This document shows positions 45,493 through 54,037 of a DNA stretch of 64,000 nt, in pieces. The position numbers were made by a program, and so were the translations under genes. Numbering within the stretch: the stretch's first letter is position 1; each line of letters begins with the position of its first letter. The notes under the pieces are model-generated. The model was not told the DNA's origin and did no database searches. It saw only the letters and a list, made by a program, of their open reading frames with translations. The DNA is taken from NCBI GenBank assembly GCA_000381605.1, contig KB906755.1, positions 124,001-188,000 on the forward strand, given 5' to 3'. The stretch comes from Acidobacteriaceae bacterium KBS 89. GTDB lineage: Bacteria > Acidobacteriota > Terriglobia > Terriglobales > Acidobacteriaceae.

Positions 45493-46886
45493 GCTTCAAC
45501 CTCCATTAAGGTGGAGTGCAGACCGGCGCGTGAGAGTTGAATCTGATCGCGTAGAGTGGCAGCGAGTTCGGAGTTGGCTGCGGGCGTTCCTGCAAGACGC
45601 GCAAGCTGTACTTCATCCTTGAGCAGCTTGTCCGCGTGGCTGTAGAACGTTCGGGAGTGACGGCCTTTGATCTTGATCTCGCGGTCGGAGCTGACGCTCC
45701 ACGGCTTGAGCTGTACGAGGCGTTCGGAGACTCGTTGGTAGTAAGGCGTGCCCTTTATCGGATAAGAGACAGTGGTGAAGAAGATGTCGGGCTTTGTGAT
45801 GCTGACGTGCTTGATGGTGGCTTCGATGTCGGCCAGTTCCTCGCCTTCGTAGCCCCACATGAGGAACATACCGCTCTCGATGCCACGCTCGCGAGTGAGA
45901 GCGACGGCCTGCTGGACTTGTTCAACTTTGACGCCGCGATCCATGGCGTCGAGGATGCGCTGGGAGCCGCTCTCCGAGCCGATCCACACTCGGAAGCAGC
46001 CGAGTTCGGCGAGGAGGTCGAGCATCTCTGCGTTGAGTCGATCCGCGCGTGAGATGCACTCGAAGGGAATACGCAGACCACGTCGGCGCATCTCGGCGGC
46101 GTAATCGCGGATCCACTTGTGATTGATGGTGAAGACGTCGTCGGATACCCAGACCATGTCGGGAGAGTAGGTCTGGAGTAGCCACTCCACCTCATCGACG
46201 ACGAGCAGCGGATCGCGGCGGCGGTGGGTTTGCCCAAAGACTTGATGGCTGCACCAACGGCATTTGTAGGGGCAGCCGCGGGCGGTGATGAAGTTGACTG
46301 AGCCTTTGCCGTGAGCGTCGCGCCAGGTCTTGACGTAGCGGCTGACGTCGATCGCATGACGAGCGGGCCATGGTTGGTTGTCGAGATCGGCGATCTGTTC
46401 GCGGTGCGGAGTCTCGCGCATGTTGCCCGTGTCGTCGAGATAAGCCAGACCTGGGATGCTGGAGCAGGAGTCGATTGAGTCTGCGCGGAAGGCCTCGAGG
46501 AGGTCTTGCATCGTCAGCTCGCCTTCACCGAAAACCACGAAGTCGGCACCAGCTTGGAGGTATTCGAGAGCGTATGCGCCTGGTTCGGGACCGCCGACGA
46601 TGGTCTTCCAGCCGGCTTCGCGGGCCACCTTGAGGACTTCGACGACATTGCCGCGTGTCATCAGATTGGCATAGATGCCGATTACGGACGGCTCTTCCGT
46701 ACGAAGATGTTGAAAGAGCGCCTCACGGTTGGAGAATGTTGTGTCGAATACTTCAACGTCAAAGCCTTGATTACGCAGATGGGAGCACAGATAAAGAATG
46801 CCAAGCGGAGCATAGGGCTTCATGATCTGAAGCTCCTTGGGATCTTCGAAGAGGAAGTATCCGTGAGTGAGGAGAAGGTCCGCCAT
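45489..46886 (-). CDS. B12-binding radical SAM protein
   Basis: This 465-residue protein has an N-terminal B12-binding fold (LLLTHGYFLFEDPKELQ, GIYANLM, IVGGPEPGAYAL, VVFGEGE). The radical SAM core has CPYKCRWC (C205, C209, C212), GSESGSQRILD and a conserved GYEGE segment. The start of the protein (MADLLLTHGY) closely resembles that of the next upstream enzyme, suggesting tandem duplication. It lacks DxHxxG, as do the other members. Start ATG 46886 overlaps the upstream stop by one base (TGATG). Confidence 0.86.
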   Translation of the reverse strand: MADLLLTHGYFLFEDPKELQIMKPYAPLGILYLCSHLRNQGFDVEVFDTTFSNREALFQHLRTEEPSVIGIYANLMTRGNVVEVLKVAREAGWKTIVGGPEPGAYALEYLQAGADFVVFGEGELTMQDLLEAFRADSIDSCSSIPGLAYLDDTGNMRETPHREQIADLDNQPWPARHAIDVSRYVKTWRDAHGKGSVNFITARGCPYKCRWCSHQVFGQTHRRRDPLLVVDEVEWLLQTYSPDMVWVSDDVFTINHKWIRDYAAEMRRRGLRIPFECISRADRLNAEMLDLLAELGCFRVWIGSESGSQRILDAMDRGVKVEQVQQAVALTRERGIESGMFLMWGYEGEELADIEATIKHVSITKPDIFFTTVSYPIKGTPYYQRVSERLVQLKPWSVSSDREIKIKGRHSRTFYSHADKLLKDEVQLARLAGTPAANSELAATLRDQIQLSRAGLHSTLMEVEA

Positions 46887-48382
46887 CAGACTTGCCTCGC
46901 TGCGGCAACTAGTGCGTGCAGAGGGATCAATTTCTCCATGCCGGGGTCACTGGAAGAGTCTGTCGTGAGTGTCGTTGCCTCGGTGTTCCTGGTCTTTGGT
47001 TCAAGCTCGAAGACCTGCTGCCAGAGAGAACCTGCATCTACTGCTTCGGACGAATCGATGTTTCTCCATGAGTTGACCTCGGCATGGAGGGCGTTCCTCA
47101 ATGCCATGTAGAACTCATCTTTGTAGGCTGCGCGAAACATGACGCATAGGTCGTCGCTGTGGGTCCAATTTCGTTTGGCTCCGATCTGTTCCTGAACGCG
47201 TTCATAAAAGACGGTGCCGGGAAGAGGATATGAAAAGGAGATTCCGATATCGTCAGGGCGAGTACTTCGGACCAGCGCTATGGTCTGCTCGATGTCTTCC
47301 CAGGTCTCTCCCGGATAACCGAATTGGAGAAAGTAGCATGCGCGTATTCCTACGTCACCGAGACGGGCTCGTGCAGTGACAACATCGGAGACACGCAGGC
47401 CTTTGTCCATTGCGTTAAGAACCTTTTGCGAGCCAGATTCCACGCCCATCCAGATCTCAGTGCACCCCGCTCGCTTAAGACCGGCAACGGTGGTGTGGGT
47501 CATTAGATCGGCTCGGGACTGGATCTTAAACGGCAACGCACATTGCATCGCCTCGATTTCGTCGGCAAAGTCTTGGACCCAACGATGATTGAGCGCGAAG
47601 ACATCGTCTCCAAACCAGAGATGTTGCACACCGTACATTTCCTTTAATTCACGAATCTCCGCCGCAACCAGATTGGCTGGGCGAATCTGGAATTTGTTGC
47701 CCGAGATTGGCTTGGCGCACCAGTTGCATCGGTAAGGACATCCGCGACTGGCGACGACGTTGGCAGAGAAGTGGCCGTGTGCTGAGATCCAGGCTCGACG
47801 GTAGGGTTCGAGGTCGATGAGTTCTCGGGCGGGTTTGGGCAACGTGTTCCAGGATGGGTTCTTCGATATCCTGTTGGCGCTCTGCGCGACTCTGCCTGCG
47901 CTATCGAGGTAGACGAGACCTGGGAGGTCCAGGTTGGGGCTGCCGGAGAGGATAGTCGTACAGAGTTCGACGAGTGTCTGCTCGGCTTCACCGCGAAGGA
48001 TAAAGTCGACGCCGTTGCGGAGGTACGATTCGGCTTGGTCTGTTGCGTCGGAGCCGTGCGCGATGACGACAGTCCCGGTTTCGCGGGCCTCGTGGGCGAG
48101 TTGCCACGCGAGCTCGCGCATGCGCGTGAGGCACATCTTGGAGAGGAAGTTGAAGTCATCTTCATAGATGACAACAATGTTGGGCCGAGATTGCTTCAGC
48201 GCGTTCGCGAAGCCGGGGTCGGGGGGCTCGAGCATTGTGTCGAAGACTGCGACGGAGATGTTGCCAGCTCGGAGAGCTGAGGCAGCATAGAGCGTGCCGA
48301 GCGGGGCGTAGGGCTGCATCTTGCGGACCTGCTTCGGGTCGTAGGGGAGATGATACGAATGTGTCAGGAGGACATCAGCCAT
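46886..48382 (-). CDS. B12-binding radical SAM protein
   Basis: This 498-residue enzyme has a B12-binding-like domain (MADVLLTHSYHLPYDPKQ start, VVIYEDDFNFL, VVIAHGSDAT, FILRGEAEQ) and a radical SAM core with CPYRCNWC (C215, C219, C222) and WMGVESGSQKVLNA. It is the probable duplicate of the following gene, sharing the N-terminal signature. The start is ATG 48382 with a very strong GGAGGAGG ribosome site six bases before. The 25-nt spacing to the preceding gene is the largest gap in the operon. Substrate unknown. Confidence 0.86.
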   Translation of the reverse strand: MADVLLTHSYHLPYDPKQVRKMQPYAPLGTLYAASALRAGNISVAVFDTMLEPPDPGFANALKQSRPNIVVIYEDDFNFLSKMCLTRMRELAWQLAHEARETGTVVIAHGSDATDQAESYLRNGVDFILRGEAEQTLVELCTTILSGSPNLDLPGLVYLDSAGRVAQSANRISKNPSWNTLPKPARELIDLEPYRRAWISAHGHFSANVVASRGCPYRCNWCAKPISGNKFQIRPANLVAAEIRELKEMYGVQHLWFGDDVFALNHRWVQDFADEIEAMQCALPFKIQSRADLMTHTTVAGLKRAGCTEIWMGVESGSQKVLNAMDKGLRVSDVVTARARLGDVGIRACYFLQFGYPGETWEDIEQTIALVRSTRPDDIGISFSYPLPGTVFYERVQEQIGAKRNWTHSDDLCVMFRAAYKDEFYMALRNALHAEVNSWRNIDSSEAVDAGSLWQQVFELEPKTRNTEATTLTTDSSSDPGMEKLIPLHALVAAARQV

Positions 48383-48407
48383 CGATTACCTCCTCCCTTC
48401 AGTTCGT

Positions 48408-49910
48408 TTAGCAGGCATTGGCAGGCTCCTTGGGAAGCTCCTGGCCGGTTACCAACGAACGACGCAGGATGATGCGCTCGGAGACGTTGGAGAGCCACAA
48501 CTCCCAGGGGAAGGAATAACGGCTGGATCGCAGTCGCCAGCGGATGGGGGTCTGGACGATGAACCGGACGGCTCGCCGCAACTGTGAGTTGTTTTTGTGA
48601 CGACGATCGATCTGGTTGTTTAAGAGGAAGTAGTTGAGCATTCGCTGCAGACGAGCGAGTTCCTTTCCTTTGAGCCACGGCAGCATATTCGCGCCGAGTG
48701 GCATGTCCATCCATTCGCGGAGGCTCTTTGGTTCGGGAACTCCCATCTCGCGAAGCTGCGGCCAGATTGGAATGCCGGGGTATGGAGTGAAGATGTTCGG
48801 CGAGAAGCTGACGTTGGGAAACTGGTGGCCGATGTCACTCATAGTCTGAAAGGTGACGATGCGGTCGGCTTCGGTTTCTCCGGGATAGCCAAAGATGAGG
48901 TTGAAGGTGACGCGGATACCGCCTAGCTGTGCCTTGCGTGCGGTCTCGTACATTTCGTCGACGCGCTGATGACGCTTGTTCATCAGCTTGAGGACCGACT
49001 CGGATGTTGACTCTGTACCGAAGCCCATGTGCGATACACCGCTGGCACCAAGCAGTCGCACATCGTCTTCGCTCATGCGGCAGAGGAAGTCAGTCGAGGC
49101 CTGAAATGTCCATTTGAATTTCACCCCGGAGGAAAGGATGCCGCGGGCAATTTCGAGTGCGCGTGGCAGTTGGACAGGGAAATTGGAGTCGAGGAGCGCC
49201 ACTTCTTCTGTGCGGTAACGAGTGACCAGGTCGATCATCTCCGCGACAACGCGGTCGGCAGAGAGAGCATTGAAGCGCCTTTTGTAGAAGACCTGGTCGG
49301 TGCAGTAGTTGCAGGCGTACGGACAGCCGACGCTGGTGGCGTATGCGAGCTTACGCACGCCGCAGAGTTTTTCGTAGGCGTCGAAGTCGGTGAGATCGAA
49401 GGCTGGTACGGGTAGATTGTCGAGAGGCTCTACTTTGCGATCGATGTTGTGGGTGCGCTGGCCGTTGTTCTTCCACGAAAGCCCTGCGATGGTATTGAGA
49501 TTGAGCTTTTGCGCAAGGGCTTGAGCTACCTCAACTATGGTGATCTCACCCTGGCCACGGACGACCATGTCGACGAAGGCTTCGCTCAGCGTCTCGTCAG
49601 GCAAAAGCGAAGGGTGCCAGCCTCCGAAGATGACCGGCAGCCATGGGCTGTAAGTTTTCACAGCGGTGGCGACTTCGATGGCGCCGCGAATCATCGGGCC
49701 GGTAAGAACAGAGATACCAAGGAAAAGAGCATCGACACTTTCGCATTGAATTCGCGTGAGGTAGTCAAGCTCGATTGCTGCGTCGATCATTACAACGTCG
49801 AAGTTGGCTTCGCGCAGAGAGGCAGCGAGAGCAAGCAGGCACAGGGGAGCACCCAATGGAGGTCCGTCGTAGGGCGGGTAGAAGAGGACGATCTTGTTCC
49901 GTGTCAGCAT
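48408..49910 (-). CDS. B12-binding radical SAM protein
   Basis: This 500-residue protein has the cobalamin-binding-like domain (NKIVLFYPPYDGPPLG, GISVLTGPMIRGAIEV, VIFGGWHPSLLPDE, VVRGQGE) and the radical SAM core CPYACNYC (C196, C200, C203). The C-terminal part has YSFPWELWLSN, as in the upstream enzyme, and the protein ends in Asn-Ala-Cys. The start was placed at ATG 49910, which overlaps the upstream gene's last codons by seven bases. The open frame extends further upstream but lies inside the upstream gene in another frame. Confidence 0.85.
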   Translation of the reverse strand: MLTRNKIVLFYPPYDGPPLGAPLCLLALAASLREANFDVVMIDAAIELDYLTRIQCESVDALFLGISVLTGPMIRGAIEVATAVKTYSPWLPVIFGGWHPSLLPDETLSEAFVDMVVRGQGEITIVEVAQALAQKLNLNTIAGLSWKNNGQRTHNIDRKVEPLDNLPVPAFDLTDFDAYEKLCGVRKLAYATSVGCPYACNYCTDQVFYKRRFNALSADRVVAEMIDLVTRYRTEEVALLDSNFPVQLPRALEIARGILSSGVKFKWTFQASTDFLCRMSEDDVRLLGASGVSHMGFGTESTSESVLKLMNKRHQRVDEMYETARKAQLGGIRVTFNLIFGYPGETEADRIVTFQTMSDIGHQFPNVSFSPNIFTPYPGIPIWPQLREMGVPEPKSLREWMDMPLGANMLPWLKGKELARLQRMLNYFLLNNQIDRRHKNNSQLRRAVRFIVQTPIRWRLRSSRYSFPWELWLSNVSERIILRRSLVTGQELPKEPANAC

Positions 49911-51451
49911 GCGGCCTCCACCGGCTCTGGGTTCGGCTCCGGGTTTGGCTCCAAGCGTCGCGCATCGACAACGGGTTTGTAGCCGGCGGTCCGCTCCTTG
50001 AGCTTGTCGTTGACCCAAAGCTCGACCGGAAATCGGTAGAGACTGTGATCGAGGCGGAAGCGTGCAGGAAACGAGATGCACTTCTGAGCGAGGCGGGTGA
50101 AGCGAGTGCGCCGGTCGGCGCCGATCGGAATGCGATCGAACGCGATGCGCAGATAGTCGCGCATAATTTGCAGTTCTTCGTGGTCGTGTCCGTTTAGCCA
50201 AGGCAGCTTGGTGTATCGAGGAAAGAACTCCGCCCACTTTTCGAAGGAGGTCGGGGCTTCAATGCCGAGTTCCTCGGCCCTGTTCATGACGTTGGTCCCG
50301 GGATAGGGAGTGAAAATATTGGTCCAGAATTCGGTTCCCGGGAAGCGTCGACAAACGTCCATGATGAAGTTCATGGTTTCTCGCCGTTCTTTTGGACCCT
50401 CGCCGGGATAGGCGAAGATGATGTTGAACGACGGGCGCATACCCGCAGACAGACAGCGTGCTGCACTCTCATAGATATCGTCGAAGTTCTGAAAAGTCTT
50501 GTTCATGGCCTTGAGAATCTTCGGCGAACCGGAGTCGACTCCCTGGCATATCTGGTGCAGACCGCCGCGTCGAAGGAGTTTCAAATCTTCAAGGGAGAGA
50601 CGGGAGGTGAGGTTGGTGGTTGCCTGAATGCTCCAGCTAAACTGGGCGCCGGCACGGACCAACCCTTCACCTATGGCGCGGGCGCGGTCGAGGTCGACAA
50701 GGAAGTTATCGTCCACCACCCAGAGCATCTCGAGGTTGTATCGGCGGCTGAGGTCGACGGTCTCCTCTACGAACTGCTCTGCAGGCAGAGCGTTCCACTT
50801 GCGCTTATAGACTGCTCCGTTGGTGCAATAGGCACAATCGAAGGGGCACGCCAGACTAGAGGTGTACATCGCCCAGCGTCGGCCGCACACGCGTTCATAG
50901 GCGTCGAAGTCAGCGAGGTGGTAGGCCTTTGGGGGCAAGTCTACGATTGGTTTGAGAGCGCGTTCCGGTGTGAAAATGAGCTTGTTGTCGCGTTTGAAGC
51001 CGATGCCTGCGACAAAATCCGGTGCAGAGTTGTTCTCGATGTGGCCGACGAGTTCGAGGAAGGACTCTTCGCCTTGCCCACACACGACATAGTCAATGTA
51101 TGGGGCCTGCAGTGTTTGGGTAGGAAGCAGCGATGGATGCCATCCGCCGAGAACGATAGGAAAGTCCGGGTTCCATGCCTTAATGGCCTTGGCGATTTCA
51201 ACGGTCTCGCGAATCATCGGGCCTGTGACGAGAGAGATGCCGAGGCATAGTGCATCGCGCACCTCTTCGAGTACACGCTTTTTGTAGTTTGGGGTGATGG
51301 TGGAATCGACCAGGACGACCTGGTAGCCGGCGCGAATCAGAGGTGTGGCAACGGCCAGTATTCCGAGCGGCGCCGTGGCGTCGGAGCTAGCGAACGACGG
51401 GAAGAAGAAGACAATTTTGCGGGACTTGGGCACTGCAAATTCCTCGCTCAT
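49904..51451 (-). CDS. B12-binding radical SAM protein, first gene of operon
   Basis: This 515-residue protein has the B12-binding-like N-terminus (KIVFFFPSFASSDATAPLG, VVLVDSTITPN, GISLVTGPMIRETVEI, VLGGWHPSLLP) and radical SAM motif CPFDCAYC (C202, C206, C209). It is clearly paralogous to the next enzyme (same GGWHPSLLP and FDAYE blocks). The end carries a short Glu-Pro-Asn-Pro repeat, encoded by a small tandem repeat, followed by a C-terminal Cys. The start is ATG 51451. It heads the nine-gene operon and is divergent from the HprK-like kinase gene. Confidence 0.87.
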   Translation of the reverse strand: MSEEFAVPKSRKIVFFFPSFASSDATAPLGILAVATPLIRAGYQVVLVDSTITPNYKKRVLEEVRDALCLGISLVTGPMIRETVEIAKAIKAWNPDFPIVLGGWHPSLLPTQTLQAPYIDYVVCGQGEESFLELVGHIENNSAPDFVAGIGFKRDNKLIFTPERALKPIVDLPPKAYHLADFDAYERVCGRRWAMYTSSLACPFDCAYCTNGAVYKRKWNALPAEQFVEETVDLSRRYNLEMLWVVDDNFLVDLDRARAIGEGLVRAGAQFSWSIQATTNLTSRLSLEDLKLLRRGGLHQICQGVDSGSPKILKAMNKTFQNFDDIYESAARCLSAGMRPSFNIIFAYPGEGPKERRETMNFIMDVCRRFPGTEFWTNIFTPYPGTNVMNRAEELGIEAPTSFEKWAEFFPRYTKLPWLNGHDHEELQIMRDYLRIAFDRIPIGADRRTRFTRLAQKCISFPARFRLDHSLYRFPVELWVNDKLKERTAGYKPVVDARRLEPNPEPNPEPVEAAC

Positions 51452-51574
51452 TGTGGACGATATGACTTGCCGTCAGAGCATTTGTCATGGTCGTGTCAGC
51501 GGATTGTAAAGATTTTCATCGACGTCAAGAATGCTTGTTTTCCTGAGTTAGAGTGAAGCCGTACAGGTGTTTCT
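51452..51574. promoter_or_regulatory. Divergent promoter region of B12-radical SAM operon and kinase gene
   Basis: The 123-nt gap between the divergent genes must hold both promoters. On the plus strand TTGTAA, then 17 nt, then AAGAAT (about 51505-51533) is a weak sigma-70-like candidate for the kinase operon. No cobalamin riboswitch box is seen. Confidence 0.35.
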
Positions 51575-52555
51575 ATGTCGTTTTTCTCGATCGATCAAAC
51601 CGTCTTGTCGCACTCGATGAAGCTATGCTTTGCAGGCGCCGGTTGCGACTTGCAAACAAATTCAGTGGATCTAGCGAGAGCGTTGGAGCTTCTATCCATT
51701 GCGGCGGATCCCTTGCGCGCGGGGCGATTTGAGATGCGGGTTGTTGTGGATGAATCGTCAGTTGAGGCGGTTGGCGAACCTCATTTTCGAGGGTTGCACC
51801 ACGTAGTAACAGCCTCCTTTGGCAGCACAAATTTGTTCGTGTTCGATATTCTTCGCCGTACTCTTAGTGCCAGAGTTTCAGGCGTAGTTGCCCGAGACGA
51901 CCTTTTCTGGAAGGAGAAGTTGATACCGATTACGCTGGGCGTCCTCGGAGCCGCGATGGGATTGGTTCCAGTTCACTGCGCGTGCCTGGAGTGGGAAGGC
52001 GACGGGTTATTGGTTGCCGGAGTATCGGGGGCAGGGAAGTCAACACTGTCGGTCGCACTTTCGGAGAACGGCTTTAACTATGTTTCGGATGACTGGACGT
52101 ATATCTCCCAGCGTCAAGGAAGTATCGTCGCACACGGTACGTCGGCGCCGGTGAAACTACTGCCGGATGCGGTGCAACACTTCCAAAGCTTGGAGAGACA
52201 TAGTTTGCAGGTGTCAATGAATGGAGAGTTGGCCTACGAAGTAGACATTGCAGAGGCGTTTGGGGCCCAGGTGGAACGAGAGTGCCAACCGCGGTGGCTA
52301 GTCTTCCTTGAGAGGATACAAGAGGCTGGAGCCGACTTCACGCCGATGTCATCAGCAGAGGCGCGAAGCTATCTCAATTCCAGTGTCGAGAGGCTTCCGC
52401 CGCAGCTATCCGAAGCGGGCGCAATGCGAGAGCGGACGATTCAAAGCGTATCCACACTACCCTGCTGGCGCTTTCGGTATGGTGGCACTCCGCAGTTTGC
52501 GGCGAACGAACTCCGGGAGTTTGTTGTAACTCGCAGGCAGGAGGTCTACGCATGA
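51575..52555 (+). CDS. HprK-like P-loop kinase
   Basis: This 326-residue protein has the HPr-kinase-type P-loop GVSGAGKST (149-157) in a C-terminal domain, followed by SDDWTYI, which fits the downstream catalytic aspartate region of HprK. The N-terminal part (about 1-120) is specific to the HprK-related proteins found with radical SAM, lasso-type or exosortase gene sets. No HPr protein is visible here. It probably phosphorylates a peptide or carrier in this system. The start is ATG 51575; the next gene overlaps its stop by four bases (ATGA). Confidence 0.72.
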   Translation: MSFFSIDQTVLSHSMKLCFAGAGCDLQTNSVDLARALELLSIAADPLRAGRFEMRVVVDESSVEAVGEPHFRGLHHVVTASFGSTNLFVFDILRRTLSARVSGVVARDDLFWKEKLIPITLGVLGAAMGLVPVHCACLEWEGDGLLVAGVSGAGKSTLSVALSENGFNYVSDDWTYISQRQGSIVAHGTSAPVKLLPDAVQHFQSLERHSLQVSMNGELAYEVDIAEAFGAQVERECQPRWLVFLERIQEAGADFTPMSSAEARSYLNSSVERLPPQLSEAGAMRERTIQSVSTLPCWRFRYGGTPQFAANELREFVVTRRQEVYA

Positions 52556-52983
52556 CGAGTGAGCCGCGATGGCATCCGGACCTGCTTCGGCGATTTGTTG
52601 CTACACCCTACGTCTTCAGTTCAGGCGATGACATTAACCAGCTTCGGGTCGAGTCGAATGACCTGGAAATCGCATTGGGTGTACGTAATTCCGACATCAT
52701 CCACCGCAAAGAGAGCCGAACTGGCGGCTTGCTATGCAGGTTGATTCGAGATATGGTCGGCCCGGTGGGTGGCTCAGAGATATCAATGCTCTCTGATGGG
52801 CCGCTTCGGATCCTCCAGCAGGGAAGAGGGACGGTCCTAATCCACGACCGGGAGAGAGCGGAGCTACTCGGATTTGTCTCGCGAAGAGTTCCGGTGGAAG
52901 AACTTGTTTCCTCGTTGATCCCGAGACTTCTGGGTGCGCAACCCGAAGAAAAAATTGATTCAACTGCTTTTACAAAGAAGTGA
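52552..52983 (+). CDS. Small protein of unknown function in kinase/nucleotidyltransferase module
   Basis: This 143-residue protein shows no recognised domain. The middle (NDLEIALGVRNSDIIHRKE) and the C-terminal segment (VLIHDRERAELLGFVSRRVPVEEL) look structured, with no signal peptide or membrane segment. Its position just after an HprK-like kinase gene and before a nucleotidyltransferase-family gene, with ATGA overlap upstream and GTGA overlap downstream, suggests a small partner (a PqqD-like peptide chaperone is a possible analogue, unproven). Confidence 0.6.
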   Translation: MTSEPRWHPDLLRRFVATPYVFSSGDDINQLRVESNDLEIALGVRNSDIIHRKESRTGGLLCRLIRDMVGPVGGSEISMLSDGPLRILQQGRGTVLIHDRERAELLGFVSRRVPVEELVSSLIPRLLGAQPEEKIDSTAFTKK

Positions 52984-53144
52984 CAAACGGCACATTGCGC
53001 GATGACAACTGGCATGGCGCACTCTACTACGTTGGGTATGCAGACGGGAAGTGGACGAGTGGTCCATTGTGGTCTCGACAGCTAAAGAGAGGTTGCCGTT
53101 TAGTCAGCTTTGGAAAAATAACTCTTCGACCAGAGAAAAGGTGA
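52980..53144 (+). CDS. Hidden 54-residue ORF with overlapping GTGA start
   Basis: A GTG at 52980 overlaps the previous stop (GTGA) and opens a 54-codon frame ending TGA at 53144, five bases before the cupredoxin start. The translation (MTNGTLRDDNWHGALYYVGY, then ADGKWTSGPLWSRQLKRGCR, residues 21-40) is rich in aromatic and Gly residues, has one Cys (residue 39), and has a Lys/Arg-rich tail. No domain is recognised. Its tight position suggests a translated gene. It may be a small structural or substrate peptide of the module; expression is not shown. Confidence 0.45.
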   Translation: MTNGTLRDDNWHGALYYVGYADGKWTSGPLWSRQLKRGCRLVSFGKITLRPEKR

Positions 53145-53149
53145 TGTAA

Positions 53150-53518
53150 ATGAAATTAGGCCTAGTTACAAAGACCGTCCTCTTGAGTTGCCTGGCTATG
53201 GGCTCATTGACGCTCTCCGGATTTGCTCCTGCTCCGGACGCGCCACGGCGTATCGAGGTTTCGGTAAAGAAATTTGCTTACAGTCCTGCAGACGTAACCC
53301 TGAAAAAAGGCGAACCTGTCGTTCTGGTGCTGAGTACCGAAGATGTAGGACATGGGCTGAAATTCAAGGAATTAGGCCTTGATGCGAAGTTCAACAAGGG
53401 TAAACCCGGCGAGCTCGCGTTCACGCCGGACAAAGCAGGAGATTTTGTGGGGCACTGTTCGGTGTTCTGTGGCTCTGGGCATGGCTCGATGACTCTTACT
53501 CTTCATGTAACGGAATGA
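53150..53518 (+). CDS. Cupredoxin-domain protein with CuA-like motif
   Basis: This 122-residue exported protein has a signal peptide (about 5-24, LLSCLAMGSLTLSGF) and a cupredoxin fold. The C-terminal motif CSVFCGSGHGSM (C103, C107, H111, M114), with H68 upstream, is the CuA dinuclear copper pattern of cytochrome c oxidase subunit II. No oxidase helices are present, so this is a soluble periplasmic electron carrier. The cytochrome c gene overlaps it by four bases, pointing to electron transfer between them. Start ATG 53150. Confidence 0.82.
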   Translation: MKLGLVTKTVLLSCLAMGSLTLSGFAPAPDAPRRIEVSVKKFAYSPADVTLKKGEPVVLVLSTEDVGHGLKFKELGLDAKFNKGKPGELAFTPDKAGDFVGHCSVFCGSGHGSMTLTLHVTE

Positions 53519-53991
53519 CGATGCGGCAAGTTGCCTTGGTTTCGACGTGCGCTTTTCTCGCCGCAATGGCGGGATGTAAGGCAAGTCCACCTGGCAAGGC
53601 GGAGCACAGCGTTATGAGATGGACAAAGCATACCGTGACGGTTCGTAACAAGGCAGAACGAAACCCACTCCTGCCTACTGACGAAAACCTAGCTGCGGGC
53701 AAGGAAGCTTTCTCACATTACTGCGTGGCTTGTCACGGAATGGATGGGCAGAATACTGGTGTTCCATTCGCAGACAACATGTCCCCGCCAGTGCCGTTGC
53801 TAAATTCTCAAGAGGTCCAGTCGTACACAGACGGTCAATTGAAATGGGTAATCGATAACGGCATAGAGCCTTCGGGAATGCCGGGATCTAAAGGGATTCT
53901 CAGCGATGAGGAGATATGGTCGACGGTCCTATTTATCCGGCATCTTCCGCCCGCAGGAAGCCAGGGCGATCCGCCCATGTATAGCAAATAA
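53515..53991 (+). CDS. Lipoprotein c-type cytochrome
   Basis: This 158-residue monohaem cytochrome c has a lipobox ending at C21 (AAMAGC) and one haem motif CVACH (C70, C73, H74). Met114-type ligands could come from [10 protein letters not shown]. The protein is expected to be membrane-anchored on the periplasmic face and to accept electrons from the CuA-type cupredoxin encoded just before. The start ATG 53515 overlaps the previous stop (ATGA). Confidence 0.85.
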   Translation: MTMRQVALVSTCAFLAAMAGCKASPPGKAEHSVMRWTKHTVTVRNKAERNPLLPTDENLAAGKEAFSHYCVACHGMDGQNTGVPFADNMSPPVPLLNSQEVQSYTDGQLKWVIDNGIEPSGMPGSKGILSDEEIWSTVLFIRHLPPAGSQGDPPMYSK

Positions 53992-54037
53992 GGCGTTAGA
54001 AGCGGAATTAGGGTCTAAAGAGGGGAGGTTCTCACGC

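Noticed and set aside
51452-51574. Cobalamin riboswitch upstream of the B12-radical SAM operon
   Set aside because: The 123-nt gap is too short and lacks the conserved B12 box.
53002-53085. 27-residue ORF (Met-Thr-Thr start) as a possible precursor peptide
   Set aside because: No ribosome site and fully covered by the better placed 54-residue GTG frame.
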